Part shown: positions 34,793-43,580 of the stretch, one piece after another
Layout: every line of letters begins with the position of its first letter
How positions within the stretch are numbered: the stretch's first letter is position 1
Source of the DNA: Flammeovirgaceae bacterium UBA6059
Lineage (GTDB): Bacteria; Bacteroidota; Bacteroidia; Cytophagales; Cyclobacteriaceae
Length of the DNA stretch: 54,266 bases
Assembly (NCBI GenBank): GCA_002435755.1
Contig: DIYH01000044.1
Span: 1 to 54,266 of the forward strand
Reading direction: 5' to 3'
Program-made: the position numbers and the translations under genes
Notes under the pieces: model-generated
What the model saw: only the letters and a program-made list of their open reading frames with translations
Told to the model about the DNA's origin: nothing
Database searches by the model: none

Positions 34793-35506
34793 ATGGAAAA
34801 CGGAAAAACCTTGATCAAAACAGTAGGCCTCAAAAAGTTCTACTATACTGATGAAGTGGAAACTACGGCACTGGCCGGTGTGAACCTTGAGGTACAAACC
34901 GGTGAGTTTGTAGCCATCATGGGACCCTCGGGATGTGGCAAGTCTACCCTTCTCAACATCATTGGCTTACTTGACAACCCTTCCGAAGGTGAGTTTTATT
35001 TCAAAGATGAGGAGATCTCGACCTACTCTGAGAGAAAACGAGCCGATCTGCGAAAAGCGAATATTGGTTTTGTATTCCAGAGCTTTAACCTGATCGACGA
35101 ACTCACAGTGTATGAGAACATCGAGCTTCCATTGATCTATTTGAAGTACTCATCAGCCGACCGAAAAAAGAGAGTAGAAGAAGTAATGGAGTCAATGAAA
35201 ATTATGCATCGACGTAATCACTTCCCTCAGCAACTGTCAGGTGGTCAGCAGCAGAGAGTTGCTATATCAAGAGCAGTAGTAGCTAAGCCTAAGCTGATAC
35301 TGGCTGATGAGCCTACCGGTAACCTTGACTCTGCCAATGGTCAGGAAGTGATGACACTTCTCAGCGACCTTAACGAGTCTGGCACTACAGTTGTAATGGT
35401 AACTCACTCTCCGATTGATGCAGAATATGCTCATAGGATCATTCACTTATTTGATGGTCAGATCGTATCTGAAAACATCAATGCGAAAGACAAATCACTA
35501 GTGTAA
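34793..35506 (+). CDS. ABC transporter ATP-binding protein (MacB/LolD type)
   Basis: A 237-residue stand-alone ATPase with complete motifs: Walker A GPSGCGKST (about 44-52), Q-loop in FVFQSFNLIDEL, signature LSGGQQQR (about 145-152), Walker B LILADE followed by PTGNLD, and switch His in MVTHS. This is the LolD/MacB subfamily, which couples with FtsX-fold permeases in lipoprotein transport or export. It follows the adaptor gene by 24 bp. No permease is encoded before the terminator at 35533, so the partner must be elsewhere on the chromosome. Confidence 0.93.
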   Translation: MENGKTLIKTVGLKKFYYTDEVETTALAGVNLEVQTGEFVAIMGPSGCGKSTLLNIIGLLDNPSEGEFYFKDEEISTYSERKRADLRKANIGFVFQSFNLIDELTVYENIELPLIYLKYSSADRKKRVEEVMESMKIMHRRNHFPQQLSGGQQQRVAISRAVVAKPKLILADEPTGNLDSANGQEVMTLLSDLNESGTTVVMVTHSPIDAEYAHRIIHLFDGQIVSENINAKDKSLV

Positions 35507-35532
35507 AACACCACCCTTAATAAGCAATAGAT

Positions 35533-35578
35533 AGGTCTTGCCAAAAGTGTAGTTGCACTTGAGGTAAGGCCTTTTTTT
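35533..35578 (+). terminator. Intrinsic terminator after the ATPase gene
   Basis: AGGTCTTGCC pairs with GGTAAGGCCT (35533-35542 with 35563-35572) over ten pairs including G-U, with an inner AAGTG/CACTT stem, followed by a seven-T run (35572-35578). It closes the adaptor/ATPase operon. Confidence 0.75.
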
Positions 35579-35605
35579 GTCTATTCTCGATTCTGTCGTA
35601 TATTC
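35575..35605 (+). promoter_or_regulatory. Possible promoter of the first response regulator
   Basis: TTTG at the end of the terminator T run, 19 bp, then TATATTCT, which matches TAnnTTTG in six of eight positions. The ATG is about 25 bp downstream. Confidence 0.3.
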
Positions 35606-35628
35606 TTAGTTGACCGACCGTAAGAAGT

Positions 35629-36258
35629 ATGGCAAAAAAACGAGTTCGCATCGTTATTGTAGAGGACAATGATGTGGTCCGCGAGGGGCTCACCTTGATG
35701 ATCAACAGTACTGATCAGTTTAGAGTGGTTAGCGCCTACCGCAAAGCTGAACCAGCAGTCAAAAACCTTGAAATAGATTTGCCAGATATAGTATTGATGG
35801 ATCTGGAGTTACCAGGAATGCATGGTCATGAAGCTACTTTTAAGATCAAAGGTCTTAAACCTGAAACAAAGGTTGTTGTGAACTCAGTACGTGACGAGCC
35901 TAAAATTGTTTTTGAGGCGCTGTGTTCCGGAGCGATTGGATACTTAAAGAAGGACGCCCAGTTTAAAAAAGTTATTGGGGCACTGGAAGATGTGGAGCGA
36001 GGAGGAGCACCGATGACTCCCGAGATAGCTAATATGGTCGTTTCATCATTTCAAAAAAATCCCATCACACCTCTTTCCGGTAGGGAGACAGAAGTGCTGG
36101 GACTACTCGCTAAAGGCAAAAGCTATAGTATCATAGCCGATGAACTATTTGTCCACAAAGAGACGATCAAGTCCCATATCAAGAGCATTTATCAAAAATT
36201 ACAAGTCAATTCCAAATCTCAAGCAATAGAAAGGGCAGTTAAAGACAGACTTATTTAG
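35629..36258 (+). CDS. LuxR/NarL-family response regulator
   Basis: A 209-residue regulator with a receiver (about 5-125; acidic pocket Glu12-Asp13, phospho-acceptor Asp58 in IVLMDLELPG, Lys in GYLKKD) and a C-terminal NarL-type helix-turn-helix (about 145-205: SGRETEVLGLLAKGKSY, then HKETIKSHIKSIYQKL). It is activated by phosphorylation and dimerises on dyad sites. No histidine kinase is nearby, so its partner is unknown. It is followed by a close paralogue, and its helix-turn-helix differs from the paralogue's by about one residue in three. Confidence 0.9.
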   Translation: MAKKRVRIVIVEDNDVVREGLTLMINSTDQFRVVSAYRKAEPAVKNLEIDLPDIVLMDLELPGMHGHEATFKIKGLKPETKVVVNSVRDEPKIVFEALCSGAIGYLKKDAQFKKVIGALEDVERGGAPMTPEIANMVVSSFQKNPITPLSGRETEVLGLLAKGKSYSIIADELFVHKETIKSHIKSIYQKLQVNSKSQAIERAVKDRLI

Positions 36259-36460
36259 CTGGAGAGTGAGCTTACTAGTAAGCTATCCATTATTCTTCAC
36301 CCATAGGGGGTAGTTATTCACCGCTTGTTACCACAAAGTGTAGGAGACCAAATTTGTATTAGGCCGTGCTGCACGATATTTGATTTACCCCCCAATATGG
36401 GGGTTGGATGCTACCACTATGCGAACTTACTTTTCACCTAAGGTCAAAAACTCACACTTC
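36259..36460. other. Intergenic region with dyads between the two regulators
   Basis: A perfect 16-bp palindrome AGCTTACTAGTAAGCT (36269-36284) starts 10 bp after the first regulator's stop. ACCCATAGGGGGT (36299-36311) and ACCCCCCAATATGGGGGT (36387-36404) follow. The palindrome may end the first transcript although no T run follows it; the G/C dyads look like operator sites. Confidence 0.45.
36387..36404. repeat. C-run/G-run dyad ACCCCCC-AATAT-GGGGGT
   Basis: A near-perfect inverted repeat with a five-base A/T centre, 57 bp before the ATG of the second regulator. Related elements are at 36299, 37126 and 37168. It could be the binding site of one of the neighbouring regulators. Confidence 0.45.
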
Positions 36461-37090
36461 ATGTCGTCCGAAAAAGTAAGGATTATCATTGTTGAAGACA
36501 ATGAGCCGATCAAAGATGGATTTGCTTTGATCATCAATAGTTTCCCTAAATATTATGTTGTTAATACTTATACTTCATGCGAAGTAGCACTCAAAAATCT
36601 GCGTAAAGATGACCCGGACATTATCTTGATGGATATAGAGCTACCAGGCATGAATGGTATCGAGGGTATAAAGCGTGTAAAGAAAGTATCCCCTCAAATC
36701 GACATCATCGTAAACACCATCCACGAGAACCAGGAGAAGGTTTTTGATGCTTTATGCGCTGGAGCTTCTGGGTATATTACCAAGAGCTCTTCTCATAATG
36801 AACTACTCAACGCACTGGATCAGATTTCTAGTGGAGGGGCCCCACTGAGCGGTAGCATTGCCAAAATGGTGGTGAAATCATTTCAGAAAAATTTACAGTC
36901 CCCCTTGACATCCCGCGAAACAGAGGTGCTCGAATTGCTGTCCAAAGGCAAGAGTTACTCCATCATTGCAGATGAGCTTTTTATCACCAAAGAAACTGCA
37001 AAATCTCACATTAAGAACATCTATGCTAAGCTTCATGTCAACAGTAAATCTCAGGCTATTGACAAAGCTTTGCGCGAAAAACTAATCTAA
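36461..37090 (+). CDS. LuxR/NarL-family response regulator, paralogue
   Basis: A 209-residue regulator when counted from MSSEKVRIIIV (ATG at 36461). The open frame starts earlier at 36380, but the 27 extra residues show no receiver homology and overlap the G/C dyad, so 36461 is preferred. It has a receiver (Asp58 in IILMDIELPG) and a helix-turn-helix (SRETEVLELLSKGKSY, TKETAKSHIKNIYAKL). It is similar along its length to the gene before it, so a tandem duplication is likely. No kinase gene lies nearby. Confidence 0.9.
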   Translation: MSSEKVRIIIVEDNEPIKDGFALIINSFPKYYVVNTYTSCEVALKNLRKDDPDIILMDIELPGMNGIEGIKRVKKVSPQIDIIVNTIHENQEKVFDALCAGASGYITKSSSHNELLNALDQISSGGAPLSGSIAKMVVKSFQKNLQSPLTSRETEVLELLSKGKSYSIIADELFITKETAKSHIKNIYAKLHVNSKSQAIDKALREKLI

Positions 37091-37265
37091 AGGTACTTTC
37101 TCGCTCTCCTAAAATCATACATAATGGGGGATTAATTGCACCCCTCTAATAGTCACCTTTGAGACATTCCCGTAGTGGGGATTGAGTAAAAAGTGTGTTT
37201 CAAAGACTTCTCTGCTCTCTTCTTACTGCGGGGTTAAATGTTTAACCTTTTAAAACTATTACTGT
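37091..37265. promoter_or_regulatory. Upstream region of the SusC operon with G/C dyads
   Basis: Contains GGGGG at 37126-37130 facing CCCC at 37141-37144, CCC-GTAGT-GGGG at 37168-37179, and GGTTAAA-TG-TTTAACC (37232-37247), a perfect 7-bp dyad 18 bp before the start codon. No TAnnTTTG box was found. These elements echo those upstream of the second regulator, so the operon may be under its control. Confidence 0.4.
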
Positions 37266-40200
37266 ATGAGAGCAAATCTACTAAGCTTCCTGCTCGCATT
37301 CGTAGTGTCGATTTCGACCTCATTTGCGCAGGAAAGAACGATTTCCGGTAGGGTAGTGGACGAAGACGGTGGGGGACTCCCTGGGGTGAATGTCATCCTT
37401 AAGGGTACCACTACTGGCACCACTACCGATATCGATGGAAACTACAAGCTCAATGTGCCTGGTGATGCGGGTACGTTGGTATTCTCTTTTATTGGTTTAT
37501 CACCACAGGAGATTGCGATCGGAGCAAGATCAAGTATTGATGTGACCATGAGTTCTGACGTAAAGCAACTTTCTGAAGTTGTTGTTACAGCGATTGGTAT
37601 CGAGAGAGAGAAGAAGGCACTAGGTTATGCTGTATCTGATGTGTCAGGAGATGCATTGAAGCAGCGTGCAGAGCCAGATCCGATCAGAGCATTGACAGGT
37701 AAAGTACCTGGAGTGAATATTATCGGGGCTGGTGGCGGTGTTGGTCAGGCAACTAACATTACTATTCGTGGTAGTTCATCATTAACTGGTAATAATCAGC
37801 CATTGTTTGTGGTAGACGGTGTACCATTTGATAATTCTACAACTAGGACCAATGATGATTTCAGACAAGGAAATCCTCAATCAAACAGGGCGTTTGATAT
37901 TGATCCGAACAACATAGAGACGATGACGGTACTAAAAGGCGCTTCTGCGGCTGCTTTGTATGGTTCACGTGCTGCAAATGGTGTGATTGTAATTACGACC
38001 AAGGCTGCTGCCAGGGGTGAGAAGAAAGGTTTGGAAGTCACTTTCAACACTTCTTATAACATTGAACAAAATGCGATGAACCTTGATAAGCAAGGAGAAT
38101 GGACACAAGGTGCCACTTTTGGATCCAACAATTTTGTGTGGAACAACGGTTTCTTTGGCACCTGGGGTCCTAGGTATGAATGGGTCAATGAGATGATCGA
38201 TCAGGGTTTCCCAACTGATGGTATTCTAGGTAATACGCTAGGAGGAGTGCAGGGTATCCGTCATCCACTGTTTAACAAGTATGGTTCAAACCCCAGCAGC
38301 CCACTGTATGCGGGCGATCAGTATCCTGAAATTCTTGAATTTATAGATAGAGCTTATCCTGATGTAGATAACTTTAACAATTTCTGGCAGGATGGTAGTG
38401 TTCTTGAAAATTCTGTTCAGGTGACTTCTGGTGGAGAAAACACTAGTTTGACCGCTGGCGTATCACGAACTCATAACGAGGGTATAATTCCTTTTTCTGA
38501 AATTACCAGAACATCCATGAACTTTGGTGGACGGGCCCAGCTAGCCAACGGTCTGTTTATCAATGGAGCCATCACTTATGTAAACACTGAACAGAGATCT
38601 GCTCAGCAAGGTGCTGAGATAGGAGGTGCTGGAGCAGCTGCGGGTTCATCAATTATTGGCATGCTGTATTTGATGTCACCAACCTACGATTTGACCAATA
38701 ACCCTTATGTTAATAATCGTACGGGAGGTTCAATCTATTACAGGAATGGGTTTGATAATCCTTACTGGGTGGCAGAGTTTGCTCCAATTCTTTCAGATGT
38801 GAACAGGTATTTTGGTAATGCCACGGTAGGTTATGAAGTATTTGACTGGTTGACAGTAACCTATAAGTTTGGTTTCAATGCCTACACTGACAGACGTTCA
38901 AGTCTTGTGCCGGCTGGTGGTGAGAACATCCCTGCGGGTGAGTACTCTGTGGATGATATTTTCAGAGAAGAATTGGATGGCAACCTTCTGGTAACTCTTG
39001 AGAAGGACCTTTCTGCGGATCTTAATTTCAGGGCTTTAGTAGGTCATAATGCCAACCAAAGAAGCTTAGAGCAGACGACAATCGTAGGGAATGGTATCAT
39101 AGCAAGAGGTATTGACAGAATTACCAATACTTCCTCTCAATTGATGAGGCGAGACCGCCAAGAGACTCAACGTTTCCAGGGTGTGTTTGCCGATCTTTCT
39201 CTTTCTTACAGAGACTGGGCATTCTTGAATGTTGTTGGACGAAATGATTGGTCTTCTACGCTTCCCGAAGACAACAGGTCATTCTTTTACCCTGGTGTGA
39301 GTGCATCTGTGGTGTTAAGTGAGGCTGTATCACTTCCAACTGTGATCAACTTCGCTAAGGTAAGGGCAGGTGTGACCAGAGTAGGTAATGAAGCTGCTCC
39401 ATACCAGACTCAGACACCATTTTTGATCAATGATCAGTACACCAACCTACAGTTCCCATTCACAACCTCACGAGGAACTTTTAACATTGGAAACCAAGAA
39501 CAAACACTGGGCTCACCTACTTTGAAGCCTGAGTTCACCACAGAATACGAAGTGGGTGTAGAAGTGACATTGCTTAACAACAAGATTGGCTTGGATGCGA
39601 CGTACTACAACAGACAATCTACAGACCAGATCATCGAGGTGACAGTGCCTTCATCTACAGGTTATCGTGAAGCAGTGACCAATATCGGGCGTGTGGATAA
39701 CTTTGGTTGGGAAATCGGTTTAGATCTTACACCAGTTGAGCTGTCCAATGGTTTTAAGTGGAATATTTACACAGCTTTCACTCGCAATCGTAACGAGGTG
39801 ATTGATATTGGAGATGCTGAGCAAATCAATGTAGGTGGGTTCTCCGCTGGTGGACGATCTATTGTTCATGTTCCAGGCTTGCCATTTGGTCAGATCCTTG
39901 GTACGGATGTACAACGTGATGAAGAAACAGGTGAGGTGCTGGTTAATCCTCTTTCAGGGAAACCATTTGAAACTAATGAATTGAGAGTGATAGGAGATCC
40001 TAACCCTGATTATACTGTAGGTGTTACCAACAGTTTCTCATGGAAGGGTATCAGCCTGTCTGTGTTGATTGATTATGTACATGGGGGTGATATCTTCTCT
40101 GTTACGGCGGACCAGACCTTCAGCCGAGGTATCTTGAACCATCCGTTGAATACCGATAGAGTTCCGCGATTGGGAGGTGGATTTCTCGGTGATGGACAGG

Positions 40201-40589
40201 GTAACGCTCTAGTTGACGAGAACAATCAAAAGATAGTCAACAACGTGTTGCTTCCAGCGAATGACTGGGTTTTCTTTGATGGCTGGGCTGCTGGTGGAGC
40301 AGACTGGGCCTCTGTCTATGATGCTACCACAATAAGATTAAGGGAGGTTTCTCTTTCTTATAACTTCCCTAGTGCTATTCTTGACAAGACACCATTTGGT
40401 TCAGCTCGTGTGTCTTTTTCAGGAAGAAACCTATGGTATGATGCTGTGAACTTCCCTGATGCGCTTGATTTCGATCCTGAAGTTTCTGGTCTTGGTGGAG
40501 GTGATACTACAGGTGCATTCAGAGGTTTTGACTTCATGGGTATTCCTTCTACCAGAAGATATGGTGTAAACCTTTCGGTTACTTTTTAA
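37266..40589 (+). CDS. SusC/RagA-family TonB-linked outer membrane transporter
   Basis: A 1107-residue outer membrane barrel that imports large ligands, powered by TonB. It has a signal peptide (residues 1-21), a carboxypeptidase-regulatory-like domain (about 23-100, TISGRVVDEDGGGLPGVNV), a plug domain starting with SEVVVTAIG, with GKVPGVNI and NITIRGSSS, and a C-terminal barrel ending in the aromatic residue Phe after GVNLSVTF. The order is diagnostic for SusC. With SusD 27 bp downstream it forms an importer. No glycoside hydrolase lies near, so the ligand could be a peptide, glycan or other compound. Confidence 0.95.
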   Translation: MRANLLSFLLAFVVSISTSFAQERTISGRVVDEDGGGLPGVNVILKGTTTGTTTDIDGNYKLNVPGDAGTLVFSFIGLSPQEIAIGARSSIDVTMSSDVKQLSEVVVTAIGIEREKKALGYAVSDVSGDALKQRAEPDPIRALTGKVPGVNIIGAGGGVGQATNITIRGSSSLTGNNQPLFVVDGVPFDNSTTRTNDDFRQGNPQSNRAFDIDPNNIETMTVLKGASAAALYGSRAANGVIVITTKAAARGEKKGLEVTFNTSYNIEQNAMNLDKQGEWTQGATFGSNNFVWNNGFFGTWGPRYEWVNEMIDQGFPTDGILGNTLGGVQGIRHPLFNKYGSNPSSPLYAGDQYPEILEFIDRAYPDVDNFNNFWQDGSVLENSVQVTSGGENTSLTAGVSRTHNEGIIPFSEITRTSMNFGGRAQLANGLFINGAITYVNTEQRSAQQGAEIGGAGAAAGSSIIGMLYLMSPTYDLTNNPYVNNRTGGSIYYRNGFDNPYWVAEFAPILSDVNRYFGNATVGYEVFDWLTVTYKFGFNAYTDRRSSLVPAGGENIPAGEYSVDDIFREELDGNLLVTLEKDLSADLNFRALVGHNANQRSLEQTTIVGNGIIARGIDRITNTSSQLMRRDRQETQRFQGVFADLSLSYRDWAFLNVVGRNDWSSTLPEDNRSFFYPGVSASVVLSEAVSLPTVINFAKVRAGVTRVGNEAAPYQTQTPFLINDQYTNLQFPFTTSRGTFNIGNQEQTLGSPTLKPEFTTEYEVGVEVTLLNNKIGLDATYYNRQSTDQIIEVTVPSSTGYREAVTNIGRVDNFGWEIGLDLTPVELSNGFKWNIYTAFTRNRNEVIDIGDAEQINVGGFSAGGRSIVHVPGLPFGQILGTDVQRDEETGEVLVNPLSGKPFETNELRVIGDPNPDYTVGVTNSFSWKGISLSVLIDYVHGGDIFSVTADQTFSRGILNHPLNTDRVPRLGGGFLGDGQGNALVDENNQKIVNNVLLPANDWVFFDGWAAGGADWASVYDATTIRLREVSLSYNFPSAILDKTPFGSARVSFSGRNLWYDAVNFPDALDFDPEVSGLGGGDTTGAFRGFDFMGIPSTRRYGVNLSVTF

Positions 40590-40616
40590 TGATTGGTAGG
40601 ACCTAAAAAAATTAAA

Positions 40617-42350
40617 ATGACACGATTGAATAAGATTATAAGATACGTAACAGCCGTAGCGCTTGTAGGTATGATTACCTCATGTAGTGGTGATTGGCTG
40701 GATGTAAATACGGACCCGAACAGTCCTACTGAGCCGGATTTGGAATTATTGATTCCATCTGTTCAGATTGCGACAGCACAGGTACTTGTTGACAGATTGG
40801 ATATCCTCGCGGTGATGGGGCAAAACATGGAGTCGACAGGTAGTCAATATGGTAGCCTTCCTGCTGATGGTGGTGTTGGCTTGGGCTTTGAGGAGTTTTA
40901 TGTAGATGCCTTAGTTAATGCAGAAAGAATCATACAGGATGCTCCTTTAAATGATCCTCCATTGACGACTCATGCAGGTATTGCTAAGATCATGAAGGCC
41001 TACATTTTCAGTGTGCTTATTGATGTTTGGGGTACAGCACCCTTTGACGAAGCGCTATTGGGTGCTGAAGGTCCATCTGGACCGGCATGGGAAGAAGGGC
41101 AGCAAGTATATCCTAAGATTCTTGCTTTGATAGATGATGGAATCGCAGACCTTGGTGCAGGAGGGGTAAGTCCTCAGAATGATGCTATTTACGGTGGTAA
41201 TGCTGCTAACTGGACTAAGTTTGCCAATACCCTTAAGCTTAAGATGGCATTGAATCTTGGTAATGGTGATTTGGCTAATTCGGCAATTGGTGATGGTGTG
41301 ATCAGTGCTAACGGTGAGGATGCGGATTTTGCATTTGGAACAGGTTTAGCACCTGAGAACAGGCACAGAATGCACCAGCTACATTATACTGGAGGTGTTA
41401 AGACATTTTACATGAGCAACACGCTGATGTTTAAGATGTACAAAGGTTATGGTGTAGAAGGTGAGGCAGATGTTGTCGATCCAAGGATCCGATATTATTT
41501 CTATCGACAGTTGCCAAGTAATATCAGCGGAGAGCCATTTGCAGCAGCTGTGACTGCAGGTAAGGTTGTGCCGGACGATTTCCCATGTTTTGGATACGGT
41601 GCTAGGCATACTAATCCTGCCACATGGCAGACGAGATGTTCATATGGTTATGTCGGTGATGGATATACGGGCAGAGATCACGGTGATGGAACTGGTATCC
41701 CCAATGATGGTGGTGCAAGGACCACATTCGGTATCTATCCTATCGGAGGATTGTTTGATGACGACCGGGGGGAAACAGTACAGCAGTCTGATCTCAGTGT
41801 AGGAGGTATCTATCCTTTGCTCACTAATGCCATGGCTAAGTTCATGCAGGCTGAGGCGGTGTTGACACTTGATGGTGTTACGGGTGATGCCCGTTCATTG
41901 CTTGAGGAGGGTGTAAGAGCGTCCATCAGCGATGTGATGGCTTTTGGTTCAAGTGCATCTAATTTTGATGCTTCTTTAGCACCTACCTCGGCGGATATTG
42001 AAGCATATGTGAGTGCGGTATTGGCTAAATATGATGGCGCTTCTGCAGGTACAGGAGAAGGATCACAGCTGGATGTGGTGATGGACCAATGGTATATTGC
42101 CAACTTTGGCAATCATACTGAATCCTTCATCAATTTCAGAAGGACAAAGCTTCCATTTGTTAGACCATCGACGGATGACAATGGTGCTTTAGCCAGGATG
42201 TCGATCATTCCTACGCAAGCGTTCCCACGCAGAATGCCATTCCCTCAGAGCGAGTTACAGACGAATCCGAATGCTCCAGATCCGAATTCAACCACATGGT
42301 TTGGGTCGAATATATTCTGGGATGATAACAATTATCCGGCTAGATTCTAA
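40617..42350 (+). CDS. SusD/RagB-family surface lipoprotein
   Basis: A protein of about 577 residues, taking ATG at 40617 (a TTG start at 40593 is also open but gives a poor N-terminus). It has a lipoprotein signal with the cysteine in GMITSC; SGDWLDVNTDPNSP follows, the usual SusD start. A helical body with TPR-like pairs is typical of the SusD-like family, and late YIANFGNHTESFINFRRT and RRMPFPQSELQTNP motifs agree. It caps the SusC channel and binds the ligand at the cell surface. It lies directly after SusC. Confidence 0.93.
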   Translation: MTRLNKIIRYVTAVALVGMITSCSGDWLDVNTDPNSPTEPDLELLIPSVQIATAQVLVDRLDILAVMGQNMESTGSQYGSLPADGGVGLGFEEFYVDALVNAERIIQDAPLNDPPLTTHAGIAKIMKAYIFSVLIDVWGTAPFDEALLGAEGPSGPAWEEGQQVYPKILALIDDGIADLGAGGVSPQNDAIYGGNAANWTKFANTLKLKMALNLGNGDLANSAIGDGVISANGEDADFAFGTGLAPENRHRMHQLHYTGGVKTFYMSNTLMFKMYKGYGVEGEADVVDPRIRYYFYRQLPSNISGEPFAAAVTAGKVVPDDFPCFGYGARHTNPATWQTRCSYGYVGDGYTGRDHGDGTGIPNDGGARTTFGIYPIGGLFDDDRGETVQQSDLSVGGIYPLLTNAMAKFMQAEAVLTLDGVTGDARSLLEEGVRASISDVMAFGSSASNFDASLAPTSADIEAYVSAVLAKYDGASAGTGEGSQLDVVMDQWYIANFGNHTESFINFRRTKLPFVRPSTDDNGALARMSIIPTQAFPRRMPFPQSELQTNPNAPDPNSTTWFGSNIFWDDNNYPARF

Positions 42351-42367
42351 TTTTTAAAGAACGAACA

Positions 42368-43507
42368 ATGATGAAAAATATATCAAGATTATTAATCATG
42401 CTCTTGAGCGCTTCGTTTCTCTTGTCTAGTTGTGAAGATGAGGACGTGCAGAGATTCCCTGATTTCACTATTCCAGTAGTGTTACTGGCAACAAATGTAT
42501 CGGGTGAATTTGGATGGTCAGATTTGAACAATGCCAATTATAGTTTCACCTTAGATGCTGAAAACTTTGATGGTGCAGCGGATGGGCACAAGTTTTTCGT
42601 AGGTCGCTCCGGTACTACATCGACATTAATAGATGTGACTTTGTTTATCAACTTTGGAACAGAACAGGCAGTGCTAGAAACTTTTCAGGCCAGTGAATTG
42701 CCTACTACGGTTGAAGTTAGTCCTACTCGAGCTACCTCACTACTTGGTTTGGACATAAGTAGCTTAGAGAAGGGGGATTCATTTTTGATTACCTATGAAT
42801 ACACTATTGATGCGGATAACACGGGTAACACAATAGTTCTGGGAACACCTGGCGCTGATTATTGTGGAGGTTTTACAGATCAGGGTGAGTTCTGCTCACT
42901 TGGTATTAGTGTAACTGGTGATGAATTGGAAGTTGAGGCTTTTCAGGCTAACCCTGATACTGTGTTAAGGGCTTCTGCTACTGAGACTATTACCATTGGA
43001 TTTAGTAATCCTCTATCATCGCTAGCAAGTGCTCCGGTTATCAGTGCTGCTAACGGTACGCTGAGTGAGTTAAGTCGAGGAACAGATAGTATAGCTTTCA
43101 GGTATACAGCTGCTGCCGGATTTACAGGTATGGATGTAATAACGATCGATACGCTTACTATAATTGCTGCTACTGGTAATGAGGAGGGTTTATCAGCTAC
43201 TACATTTAACGTAGCTGTTGATGACACCAATCCAACATACTTATTTGGATCTTTTACTGTATCGGGTAGCACGGCTACTTTAGGTGCTGATTTAAGTGAA
43301 GTATTGAGCGCAGGGGCTACAATTAGTGTAACGAGTGATGCTTTTGATGACGTAGTAGATGGAGCCTTGGGATCTGACGGGACCGTGTCATTCCCAGTGG
43401 GCACATTACCAGATACATTCAGCTTGACTTTCTCAATTACAGGTATGGATGTGGCAGGTAATCCTACGGATGCTGCTGCAACTGTGTCTGTCACAATTGA
43501 AAATTGA
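42368..43507 (+). CDS. Surface lipoprotein with Ig-like beta domains
   Basis: A 379-residue protein with a lipobox (FLLSSC, Cys at about 21), Asp/Glu after the Cys (EDED), and then a beta-rich sequence rich in Thr, Ser, Ala and Val with few Lys/Arg. About three Ig-like segments are visible; the third reads DDTNPTYLFGSFTVSGSTATLGADL. It resembles the SusE/SusF-type surface ligand-binding proteins that follow SusD in many operons, although no known family is recognised. It is 17 bp after SusD, so it is co-transcribed. Confidence 0.75.
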   Translation: MMKNISRLLIMLLSASFLLSSCEDEDVQRFPDFTIPVVLLATNVSGEFGWSDLNNANYSFTLDAENFDGAADGHKFFVGRSGTTSTLIDVTLFINFGTEQAVLETFQASELPTTVEVSPTRATSLLGLDISSLEKGDSFLITYEYTIDADNTGNTIVLGTPGADYCGGFTDQGEFCSLGISVTGDELEVEAFQANPDTVLRASATETITIGFSNPLSSLASAPVISAANGTLSELSRGTDSIAFRYTAAAGFTGMDVITIDTLTIIAATGNEEGLSATTFNVAVDDTNPTYLFGSFTVSGSTATLGADLSEVLSAGATISVTSDAFDDVVDGALGSDGTVSFPVGTLPDTFSLTFSITGMDVAGNPTDAAATVSVTIEN

Positions 43508-43530
43508 TAAGTATTTTACAGTTGATATTA

Positions 43531-43566
43531 AAACAAAAGAGGGGGAATACACCCCTCTTTTGTTTT
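43531..43566. terminator. Strong bidirectional terminator
   Basis: AAACAAAAGAGGGG (43531-43544) pairs with CCCCTCTTTTGTTT (43552-43565) over 14 pairs around a seven-base loop. A T-rich arm follows on each strand. It ends both the SusC operon and the convergent hldD transcript. Confidence 0.85.
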
Positions 43567-43580
43567 GAATTGAGGAGTAT

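Noticed and set aside
36380..36460. Extended N-terminus of the second response regulator
   Set aside because: No receiver similarity, contains a G/C dyad, and the paralogue begins at the MSSEK equivalent.
42943..43494. A long open frame on the strand opposite the lipoprotein gene
   Set aside because: It is low-complexity, rich in Ser, Ala and Val, has no family motif and lies wholly inside a better gene.
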